Below, piece after piece: positions 1 through 12,300 of a stretch of 64,000 nt of DNA. The stretch covers positions 25,193,946-25,257,945 of the forward strand of contig CM069874.1 in the NCBI GenBank assembly GCA_036172665.1, read 5' to 3'. How positions within the stretch are numbered: position 1 is the stretch's first letter; the number at the start of each line of letters is the position of its first letter. The notes beneath the pieces were generated by a model, which was not told the origin of the DNA, made no database searches, and worked only from the letters and a program-made list of their open reading frames with translations. This stretch comes from Prosopocoilus inquinatus (Eukaryota; Arthropoda; Insecta; Coleoptera; Lucanidae). The translations under genes were made by a program, and so were the position numbers.

Positions 1-346
1 CGTGGCTTTTAATTATTTATTTATATCGTTATTTTCAATGTCGCTCATAAGTTTTTATCTGTTGGTACCTGTTAAGAAAGAAAAAACAAAAGAAATGTAA
101 AAGACCCTTTTGTCCAGAAGTCAGTACACATTTAAAAAAAAAAAAAAGTTATCAGGTTCTAGGACATAGGACTATTAAAAAAATTGAAAGCCATTAATTA
201 TATTATTTCATAATGAATTTGAATTACAATTGCTTGTTTATTAGATATACACGTTTATATACAAAAATACACAATGATAATGAATTGGTTGCAAATTAAC
301 ATCTACATGTGCAATCTTTTATAAAAAGTTTCTCTACTGTTCTTTT

Positions 347-3300
347 TTATTTCACTAAGAATGTAATATGTACAAATACTGATAAAACTTGGACAAACAC
401 GTGCATATTCAAACACACCTCACCACTTCTAAAGTACCCCTCTCCAATATATGGTTCCAAATTGGTTTGATTGTAATTAGCAAAGTACCAGCTTTTATCA
501 CTGTTATCAACATAACGTGTTACGGCCGTATCTAAAGGAGGTTTTTCAGTACTGTTTCGCGGCAAAGGAGTTATATTTTCTACAGTCACAGTAGTAATTG
601 TAGTAGGTGTATCGGTAGAAGTAGAAGCATGCATCGACTCTATTTTCGTAATTGTTGGTCTACCAGCTGTACGAAACTGCGGCTGTTGCCCACCTGGTAT
701 AAGTAAAGCTGGCATAGTTACATTTCTTGACTTTTGGTAAAGCAATCCTTTTTTATTATTAATCGCGGTGAACGCATTGCTTTCATCCAAAGTATTTATT
801 ATTTCAGTTTTATTTGACAACGATGATGAAGGTGGAACTGATACATTTTCAATTACATCCTTGAAAATATCTTCGAAACTTTCTGCATTAATCACCGTTT
901 CAAGTTCTGGTTTGGAAGTCGTTGTTCTTGATGATTTAGGTAAAGTAGGAATTGTCGTTGATAAAAATTCGGATATATTTTTAATTTGTTCTAATTCAAC
1001 CGGCTTTAAGTTGCCAGTTATGTTCGATTTTGTTTCATTTATTTTAACAACGTTTGTAATGTTCCTCAAAAGTTTTTTGATAGCTAGAGCTTCCAGGGTT
1101 GGTTGAACAGATAATTTAGTTTCAATTTTTTGCTTCGATGGTGTAGTCGTCGTTTTAGTTGCAGAAGGTGTTGGTAGTGGAAGCTCCAAATCTTTAAAAT
1201 CCGACTTTCTTGTTGACGTTGATATTATATGCTCCAGATTTTTAAAATCTGATTTGTTGAATATGTGTGGCTGTGTAAATAAAGGTACGGTAGTTGGTGA
1301 AGTGTTAGAATCACTGGCGTCGATTATCGTGACGTTCAATTTTTCTATAGAGATGGCCGTCCCAGGTTTTTTTAAATTTGGATTCGGGATTGGTTTAAAC
1401 CCTCCAGATCCGGGCAAAATCGGAAAAAACCCTCCAGTTTCCACCGCTGGGTTAATAAAAGGATACATCCCTCTGCTAACCACACCACGTGATGGTTTAT
1501 TAACGACAGCGGATTTCCTTTCAGCTTCTTGGTGGTATAATACTGGATCATTAACTATAGCGCTTTTGCCCTCAATAGGCGGTAGTTCCTTTGCGTTAAC
1601 TGTTTTTGATTCAACTCCCTCCTTATCTTTGCCGTTGTTTTTTCTTCCGCCGCCCAAAAAGTTAAACCCCAAACTAGGTAAAGGAACCCCGAAAAATGTA
1701 AATCCACTCGAGCTTGGCGAATCGCTTATTTCTTTCGGAATATCTTTCACTTTGGTTTTGTTCTTAGAACTTGCTGCATATATGGTTGGTGTATCACCCG
1801 AAATGAAATGCGAAGATTGTGTCTTTGGTTTCAGCGTAGTGGGCTTATAATTGCCGTTCAAAGTATTGGAAGTTTCAAGCATTGTATCGTTGTAGGCATA
1901 ATCTACGTACTCATCGTAAAAATAATCAGATTCTTCAGGAGATGGAACAAGGTTGTTTTTGGTGCCCAAGTTCATGTGGGTAGAAAAATTTTTCATCCAT
2001 GGTGTGACGAAAATCTGAGAAGTGTCGAAAGAATCTGGTATTGAGAGAAGCTCTGATTCACATCCAGGTGCTACAGGCTCCAATAAGCGGTGTTCTTGAG
2101 TGCATTCTTCACGAGAGAGGCGCGATTCACGCAAGAGACTCCCATCCAAGCATCTTGGTCCTAAAGTTGATGACTCCTGCAACCATGCTCGAAGCCACAA
2201 AAGATTGCAACCACAAGTCAAGGGATTTCCTGAAAAGATTATTATTTTTCTTTGCGAATTAATGCCACAATATCTAAAAATTAAATGCACTCAACCATAC
2301 TTAGGGTAAAAGGGGAAAAAAACGTTTGTCATGTCAGTTTGATACAATGCGACTCCAATTAATTGTAAATCAAAAATAATTCTTACCTTCAATATCCAGT
2401 ACTGCAAGATTCCCTCGCAATTTTTGAACAGCCCTTTCCGGAAAAGACATCATATTATTATTTCTCATACTAAGCACTCGAAGTCTAGGCATCCTGTTGA
2501 ACGTCGTTCCATGTACTCCACATATCCGATTGTTATCCATTTTCAGTTCGACCATCCATTCCATTTTCTCCAGGTTCGGATCGACAACTTTAATCAAACG
2601 ATTGAAACTAACATCCAACATCTCCAGCGACCGCAAATTCTGCAAACCAGCGTCTTTCATGTCTTGAAGCAAATTATGACTTAGATTCAAGACCAATAAA
2701 TGAGGTACCATGTGGAAAGCGTTGTTAGAGATACGCTGGATGAAGTTCTCTTGCAATTCGAGGACTTGTAGGTTCGGAAGATCGTTGAAGGTGAAATCCG
2801 GCACGTCTTTCAGCTCGTTTTCGTTCAGCTTAAGATGTTGAAGGGCTGGCAAGGAACGAAAAGCGTTGGTCTCCACGGTTTCAACTTCGTTTTTATCCAG
2901 GAAGAGCAGCTTCAAGAACTGGAGATTATCAAAAGTTGCCGTTGGCAACTGAAGTAAAAGGTTTTGCGATAGTCTTAACTCTGCTAAAGACGTTAAGCCA
3001 GTGAGTAAATCAGGGTCTATGTTATTCAGTCTATTGTTGGTCACATCTAAAACGCGTAGGTTTTTCATGCCGTTCAAACTGGAAGGCACACGTATTATAT
3101 AATTATGAGAAGCGTTGATTAATTCGAGTTCACGCGTATTTACAAAAGCCCCGGACGCGATTTCTTTTATTTGGTTCTTGCTGATATCCAATAGTTTCAA
3201 ATTGGGATTCCCCTGAAACACCTCGCTTCCGATCGCATTCAATTTATTGTTCCTCAAATTTAATTCTTTCAACTCTGGCATGTGGTTTATTAATTTTGGA

Positions 3301-6300
3301 TGGACATAACCCAGCTGGTTGTTTTGCAAGTCTAAAACTTCCAGTTTCCCCAGTCCACTTAAAGCTTGTTCTTCCAGGTTTTGCAGAAAATTATTACCAA
3401 GGTATAATTTTCTTAAAAGCGGAAGGGAACGCAGGGAGTCTCTTTGAAAAACCCTCAAATTATTGTGTGATACATCCAACATTTTTAAAGCAGGCAAATC
3501 CAGATCCGGGGAATTTGGAAGTGGTAAAGTCGTGATTCTATTTTTTTGAGCGTGTAAGTACTCTGTTCCTCGGGGAAGCCCCGGTATAAACTGAAGTAAT
3601 CCGTTGTTACTCACATCAATTTCGTATAAGCCAAGTAAGTGCCTGAATGTTGAGGGATGCAACATTACCAGTCTGTTAAACGAAACATTGACGTATTCTA
3701 ACGCAGGCGTGTCTAAAAACGATAATGGATTGATGTAATCAATTTGGTTGACGCTTAAATCAACTCGTCTCAACGACGGCAGATTTGTTAACAACCCAGG
3801 TTCAATTCTTCTGTAGAAATTTCCCGATAGATCAAGGCCTTTTAAAGAAGGAAGATTCCAAAGCGGATTTTCTAACATCTCTGATAATGAATTGTTCTTT
3901 AGAGTTAATTCTCTTAAGGCGGGCAAGGCGTTGAACGCACCCCTTTCAATGATGTGCAGTTTATTAAAGTCGAAATTTAATCTTTCCAAATTTGGATGTC
4001 CTCGTAAACCCCCGAAAGGAATCACTTCTAAACGATTGAAGCTCATGTCCAGAAAAACGAGTGTAGGTAAGGCCTCTAAAATCGATCTCACCTCAGCCAC
4101 GTGGCTTATATCGTTGTTATCTAACCACAACTCATACAAGCCGCCAACGGCATATCGCAGAAAACTTTCTGGATGGACACGCTGAATTATGTTGTTGTTC
4201 AAATTTAAGATTCTTAGTGATGGTACTCGATTAAAGGCTCCTCGCTGTATTTCTTTGACTTGATTGTTTGCTATCGACAACCTCGTCAGAGAAGGAAGAT
4301 CTATAAATGCCGCTTCACTCAATCTTTCAATCACGTTAAAATCCAGGTTTAAACTCTCAAGATTCGGCAATTCCCTAACCGCACGTCCAATAACCACTGG
4401 ATCTGTAATTTTGTTTCCTACCAAAGACAATTCCCTCAGAGCAGGCAGCCGTGTCAAAGCCTGAGGGTGCAACCAGGAAATTCCACTGTAAGTCAAATTA
4501 AACAACATTAATCTAGGAAGATCTTGTATTAAGCCATCTTCTAATCGCATTAACATCGGGCTTCCATTGATGTGGATTTTTTCGAGAGCCGGAAGATTTT
4601 TGAATTGTCTTGACGACACTTCGATTAAAGCAAGCGATTCAATTTGGATGTAATTAAGGCGAGGTAGATTTGAAAAGCTCGACAATCTCTTTAACGAATT
4701 CGATTGAATTGTTACGGCTTGCAGGACCACTAAGCGGCTCAAAGAATCTTCTGGAAGCGAACGCAGATCCGGTTCAACCAAAAATAATTCCAGCAAAGAA
4801 TTTTCTAGCCCGGTCAGCCATCCGTTTGAAACTCTTTCCAGTCCGTTGTAACGCAGCATTAATCTCATTACCTTCAGTGGCAGAAAAACTCTGCCTGGTA
4901 AAGATGGAAGGTAGTTGTTTTCGAGTATCAGTTCATCTATCGGTTTGAAAATGTATTGGCCAATCGATCGAATGCCGCCAAGGACTCTGGGCAAATCACT
5001 ATGGGAACACCTGTAAATTAATAAGTAGTTGCTTTAGCCCATCTTCAGAACAGTGTTGCAAGGAGACAAAAATTTGCGACATTGGATCAGTTTAGTAATT
5101 TATCTTATAGCACTTCGCGATGAAAGAATGGATTTCGAAACCCTGTTAATGTTTGTAACGAATCAGTTTCAGTTTTTAAATGGAAGGAGTATTTTGAAAT
5201 TTTGATGCCAAAAACGAGCTTCGTCATTGGTAGCTGGGCGGAATTGACTAATGACAAAGCTTGTTCTTAGCACCAAAATTTCAAAGTACTCCACTGATTT
5301 AAAAAACAGACTAACTTGTCTTTGTTATCAATGTATGAGTATACTTAAAGCTTTGAAGAAACAGACTTCGCCATGAAGGGGTACCTTGATATTTCTCCCA
5401 AGTATCTGTGACCATAGGCATTTACGAGGTAAAAATTTTCCAGCATGTTAACTTTTGTTCTGCTAAAAAATTTGAGCAAAGTTTAGTTTCTAATAATCAA
5501 TTACACAATTTATTACCCAGTACATATTACCAGAATAACATGTGCGCCATTAACTTAGTTATTTTAAAATTAAACGTTGAAATTATTAATTTTTTTTATT
5601 TGTGGTGTTTGCCCAACGGGGTCCTAAGTCAGAGACTTGTCAGGACCTCAGGAGCAGGAGTGTATTTTTGTGTGAGTAAAGTGTTCCATGGCTTTGTTAC
5701 TTCCAAACCTCCTCGCCGTTGAAGGGGAAGCAGTGTCGAATTTTATCCCCAACGCTACAGAGTACCTGAAGTAACGACCCTCTAGAAATATCTCGGGCGG
5801 GTGCGAACCCACGACCTTACGATTGCAAGGCCGGTCCCTTACCACTGAACTGTTCAGGAGTAAATGAGTAAATATTAATCGAGTAGATCAAAGACATAAA
5901 TTAATTTGTCACACAAACATTTTTAGACGGCAAGACTTGTTTTTTTCATGTTGCCCTACTTTGTTTTATTATATTTTGCTTTATTTTTTAATTGTTAACT
6001 GATCGTCTTTTTTCTGTAATATCTAGTTTAAATCTTTGGTTATTTTTATATTGATTTGACTTATTGTTAATATTTTCATCCTTACTTCATCGACTATTGT
6101 TTCTTGGTTTTGTTTCATTCGATTTGAGTGTATTTTATTTTATTTTAAACGCAGAACTGCCATTAACATTATCATTGACACTACTCCCGTTTTTTATGTT
6201 CGTCATTGTACAATGTTTAATTTACATTATTTAATATTTTTTGTTAATTTTCTATTTTTTTTTTTTAATAAACTGTTCAGATAGATCTCTGTTAGATAAG

Positions 6301-9300
6301 AATTCATACCTCCGATTCCCTAAAAGGCCTCTAAAGTTTATCAACCCCCTAAATAACTCTTAAAAGTTCATCGACCCCTAGCCGCCCCTATAGGTTCGGC
6401 GACACGTTCCAAGACATCATCGCCTCCATTGGGAACCTCTGCCCTAGGGGAATATTTAAAATCAAGTCATCTCAACATACCGGTGTCCACTTTAATTATA
6501 CACCATCAGAAACTTCAATGCCATACTTTTAAATTTTAAATTCCTGCCATTCTTTTAAATTCCTACTTTACTATTGAAATGATTGTTAAAGAAAATGTGC
6601 AGCTATTAATCCTCAAATGCTAGGTAATGTTCGTAAAAACTATGACAGCAGGTTGGACCATTGTTTGGCCGTAAACGGCAATTTGAAGATTTTAGTGTAG
6701 TAACTATTAATTTGTATATAAATATTTCTGAATACGAATTACGCTTGATGTTTCTATTTTTTATTATAAAATTTTAAAAATCAGTAAACGTAATCGACCA
6801 GGAGTTTACCTACTAGAAACTAGAAGAAAACTAGAAGACTAGAAATGTTAAAAATCAAAATACAAACAAAAAAGTGACTTATTGAAATTACTTGATCGCC
6901 TTTAGATCGAAAATATAAGATTCATAGCTTTCTAGATTGAAAAATAAAGTTTTTTTTTCGTTGTCATGGAAACCAAAATTACCAAGTGATACATATTTGA
7001 ACTCGCAAAGATCCGTAGATATCAAATATGTAAAAAGATACATTATGTTCCATTTCCAGCGAAACCGGAAGGTCTATGGCAGTCAATACTACATGGAAAA
7101 TTCTATTTCTTGCTTAGTTTATCGTTTTCAAATTTCATGTCAATCGATTAAAAAATAAAGATTCTAAAAGGGTGGCGTGGAACACCCGGTATACAAGAAT
7201 GAAATAGATCGAAGATCATCTAATCACTTGACAGTATTTTGTGAAAGTTAAAATTTAAGATCATGTCATAAAATTTTAAAAATAGATCGCCGCCTTGGAA
7301 TAACAAAGTTCTAACTGAACGTTTCTTTTTTTTTTGAGAAATTCTACGCTTAATAAGGTACTTTACTTTTGCCACAAATCTCACCTCAGATCAGGTAAAC
7401 GTCCCTTCCGTTAGCACGAACAAGTAAATTTGAATGTAACTATATTTCGATTTGGCAACCAGGGCTGTGGAGTAGGAGTTGGGAGTCGGAACCAGAAGTG
7501 ATTATCGCGTTACCGGAATCAGATTTGAAGTCGTTAAAACTATACCGATTCCGGCTCCGGCTCCTGTGATTGTTTATGTAACCGGAGAATGGACTGTATT
7601 TTTTCCTGAAGACGTTTTTGTATGTTACGTGCATCTTAACTGCTACAACTGGTATTTCTGTGAGCCTTCAGCTCAAGTTCTTAAGGATGAGGTTTGGATG
7701 TAGATGGTGCATTTTAGTTGCGGATAAAATAGAATAGATAGAAATCAAAATGTCAATAATAATAAGGAGTAAGGATTGCGCTACAGTAAAAGAAAATACT
7801 TGTAGAGGTCTATGGTATGGTATGATTGGTATGTTAAAAAACATAGTGTTTTTAAATAAAAAGGCGTATCGGTAAAACAACGTGAATTGTTTGTATTGAT
7901 TTATAAAGAATCGAGCTGAGAGTCGGAGCCAGGGTTGGAATCAGGTCGAAGTCAGAGTCATTTTACGGTTGTTAGGCGTTCTTTCTCCTTAAGTTGTTTT
8001 AAATTTTATGATTCGTTAAAATGTCTACCACTGAGAATATCTTTGTCAAATCAAATTAATTATACGTGGGCTGCTGGAAAATTTTCTGGAATCTAGTAGG
8101 TCTAGAATTGTTACCGTTTATCAACCATATTTGAAAAATTTACGTTTTTCGCCTATAATTCTATTGACAGTTCCTATCCAAGTGAATTAGTTTTGTTTGT
8201 ACAGCATTTGAGAAAAAGTAATTTTGTGTAACAATGGAAATCTCGCGTGAAAATTTTCGTGCCATGATTTTTTACGATTTCAAATGTGGTCTAACGCCGA
8301 AACAATGCCTCGATCGGCTTGATTTGGCTTTTCGAGATGAAGCACCATTAAAGAGCAGTGTTTATAATTGGTTTGCCGAATTCCAGAATTGTACCTCTCT
8401 CAGTGACGAATTTCGTGAAGGTCGTCCATCAACATCTGTTGTTGCCACTAATGTTGATGCTGTGAGTGAAATGCTTGAGCGAGATCGACATGTGACATAC
8501 CGTGAGATTCAAGCATCCTTACGCATTGACATGAAAGCAATACACCAGATTTTGCATGATCATTTGAACGTACGAAAGCTTTGCAGTCGTTGGATCCCAT
8601 ACAATTTAACAGAAGCGCAAAAGCAGGGTCGTGTCAAATGGTGCGAAGAAATGCTCAAGAAATTCAATGGAGGTCGTTCAAATTTAGTTGATAACATCGT
8701 TACTGGTGACGAAACGTGGAACTATTCGTACGAGCCAGGAAGTAAACAACAATCTACCGTTTGCGTATTTCAAAATGAACCAAAAAACAACAAAAGTTGT
8801 CCGTTCACGCATTGCTGCGAAGCAAATGATTGCTTGTTTCTTTGGTTTAACTGGACATGTAGCAACCGTGGCTTTAGAGGATCGAAAAACCGTAAATGCT
8901 GATCGGTATACTAAAATTTGTTTGCCGGAAGTCATCGATCAAATAAGAAGAAACAATCGAAATCGACGAATTATTCTCCATCATGACAACGCCAGCTCTC
9001 ACTCAGCCCGTCAAACAGTTGATTTCTTGTCCAATAAAAATGTTGAATTAATGACTCATTGTCCATATTCACCTGATTTATCACCTAATGATTTCTTTTT
9101 GTTCCCAAGTATCAAAAATAAAATGCGTGGTGAGCGATTTTCGTCGGCTGAAGCAGCGGTTGAAACATTCCGGACACTGGTTTCTGAGGTACCATCTTTA
9201 GAGTGGAAAACGTGCTTTAGAAATTGGTTCGAGCTTAAGCAAAAGTGTATTGACGTCAAAAGGGAATACTTCGAAAAACAATGATACCATTTACCAAATT

Positions 9301-12300
9301 TCACATGCGTTTTTTCATACCTTTTCCAGAAACTTTTCCAGCAGCCCAAGTATCTACAGTCGAAAGCAAAAAATAGTAGACAATTATAGACTCCTGTATT
9401 TTTTCTCCAAAACGGTACTGTTTAAATACGACTTCATTTAAAAATTTTGATACTGTCGCCGCCAAAAAAACACTTTTTGACGTAAAATTAACGAAACTAA
9501 AACTTTTGCTGTGTATCTGCCATTAAAAACTTGTCATCTAGGAATGAACAACAAATTAGGTTTTTTAAAGATAAATATATTATGAATTTATTAATTATTG
9601 TCTGTCATCCGTAAGTGTCAGTTGGCAGTTGATAATTATAGCCACCCAGCAAAATTCTTACATTATTAAATTTACGTCAACAAAAGTGTCCACTTTTTTT
9701 TGCCGGCAACAGTAGCTTTTAGATTTGACAAGCTCAAAACTTTTGTAAAATCTGTGAAGTTATATTTAAAGGGCGCCAATTTTGGAGAAAAATTACAAAA
9801 TTTTGTAATTGTCTACTGTTTTTCTTTTGACCGTAGCCCATCCTCCATTTAAACTCAATCATCCAAAATGAAAATGAGTTGATTTTGAATTGAACTGACT
9901 TTAAGGCGAACAGAAAGTTTCTTAAAGGAATAATATTTTGAAAATAACCTCGAAATATGTATGAAACCGCATCAAACTGAAAACTAATTGTAAAAACCAA
10001 CTTGATCAGTAAGGGGTGAGGGAGGAGGAAGTCAATCATTTTATCACTGATCACCTACTGAATAAGTGCCAATTAAATGCAATCGGCGATATTTAAGTGA
10101 ATTTAAGTCGATTAGAAATCAGATATGTTGTACAGGGTGACTACGCGAGAATTCCCACCCCCTATAACTCTTTTATTTGTGATTTCAGGAAAAAATGTTG
10201 AATATAAAACTTATAGGAACTGATTCAAAGTTTCTCCGTCTGCTCACAGAAAAACAATTGATGGCCGGATAAACGAGATGTAAACTGAACTTAAGTTTTT
10301 TTTTTTAATGGAACACCCTGTATATTATTACGATTTTGGATTCTAAATTAAATTCTACTGGGACTACATATATAATAAAACTAATAATGTAGAGGGTGTC
10401 TATAAAATAATTCCTATTTAACTTATTTTATTTTTAATTTTTGAAATAGAAAACTTGAATAATGATTCTTTTATACTAAGAGATGTGAATCAAAACATGT
10501 TAAAAAGATTTCCACTTTGCGTAAAAAAACTGAATATGCTTTGAATATGTTTTACGTTAAATTTTTAGTTTTTTTTTAAATTCAATTTTTCCGAAATATT
10601 TTTCGTTTCTAGTTAATTTTTAGGAAACATGTAAATCGATTTATTATGTTAAAGGTAAAATTTTATTTAATGTTATTTTATTTAAAACCAAAACTTCGTT
10701 TATTTTTTTGGGTATCCGATGCTCAATTGTTTGTTGTGAGTATCTGTAGCAGCACTGAAATAAATTCTACAACTTTTTATCCTTTTTTCTTTCTAAAATA
10801 AAAAAAAAATTAAGCAGGAATTATTTTATAAACATCTTCTACATTATTAGTTTTATTATACATATAGTCCCATTAGAATTTTATTTCGAATAGAAAAACG
10901 TAATAAAATACAGGCTGTTCCATTTCAAGAAACTTAAGTTTAGTTTATATCTCTTTTATCCGACCATCAATTGTTTTTCTGTGACCACACAGAGAAACTT
11001 TGAATTAGTCCCTTTAAGTTTTGTATTAACCATTTTTTTCTATAATCAAAAATAAAAGAGTTAAAGGGGGTAGGAATTCTCGAGTAGTCACCTTGTACAT
11101 AGAGGATGGCTCGGAAGTGTATCTAATCAGATTATTTACTACCGTCATAATCTAGATTAGAGGGTTCCCAATATTCTTCCCCCTCAAGGAAAAATATTCC
11201 GTCGTCTCCTTTACAAACTTCATTTTTTTTATTATAACTCTTTAACTTACATTATTGGCCGTTTTCATAAGCAGACTTTAAGGAAGCTTTAATTTAAAGT
11301 CACTTTAAGAATAGGGAAACGAATGTATTTTTTTAGGTTAAAGTAACTTTAAATTTAAAGTCTGATTATGAAAACGGCCCTATGTTTTATTAAATAAAGT
11401 TAATTTTTGTATTTCAAAAGTGCTTCTTTGACTTACGTTTTATTGCTTTCACATTATGACATTTGAATAATGTAAATATTTGAAAATCATTTTAAGTTTA
11501 ACCAGAACAAAACATGTTATGATTTCTTCCCTCAAAAGGTGCTTCTTTTCGTTCACAAAATCATGATCTAAATGCAACATTACGAGTTTCACTACAATTT
11601 CAATCCTGATCGATAGTCCCCTTTCCCCTTTGATTTCTCTATTTTTAAGAAAAATTTTGTGCAAATCGTTTTTGATTGCAGTGAGAACCTCGAGCAGCCT
11701 CTGGACAGCTGTTTCAGCCCTGCTTGGGGCTTCTTCAGCAGAAACGTAGCTCGACATTCCCACTGCAGACCAAAAACGACTTGCCCAATTTATTCGCAAA
11801 TGCGATGTAAGAATGATGAACATATAAAATAGCGACATCTTACTATCGCTTTTTGACCTAACATTGCAGTAGGATAGACAAATTGAAGCGGGATTTGCTC
11901 CTAATGAGTCCCCCATGCAAGGCGGCCATGCTTGCTGTCAAAGCTGTCCAGAGGCTGCTCGAGGTTCTCACTGCAATCAAAAACGATTTGCACAAAATTT
12001 TTCTAAAATCTTTCATTATGCTTTGACAGCAAGCATGGCCGCCTTGCATGGGGGACTCATTAGGAGCAAATCCCGCTTCAATTTGTCTATCCTACTGCAA
12101 TGTTAGGTCAAAAAGCGATAGTAAGATGTCGCTATTTTATATGTTCATCTATTTTTAAGATTCAACTGTCAATCAATAATTCAAATCTAAGGTGATTTTG
12201 ATAATATTAAAAGAATTCCAGCGTTCATGTTTCGTCGCTGTATACCGGTTGTTGAATCAAACTGAGATCATAGAATCTCAATAAGAACAAATGAAAATGG

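Noticed and set aside
768..2309. Several plus-strand open frames over the artichoke tail
   Set aside because: They are antisense shadows of the minus-strand exons, with no signal peptide, domain or codon pattern of their own.
5795..5860. A genuine tRNA gene on the minus strand
   Set aside because: A and B boxes are present, but the arms do not close into a cloverleaf, and the same sequence recurs with a long tail, so it is a SINE head.
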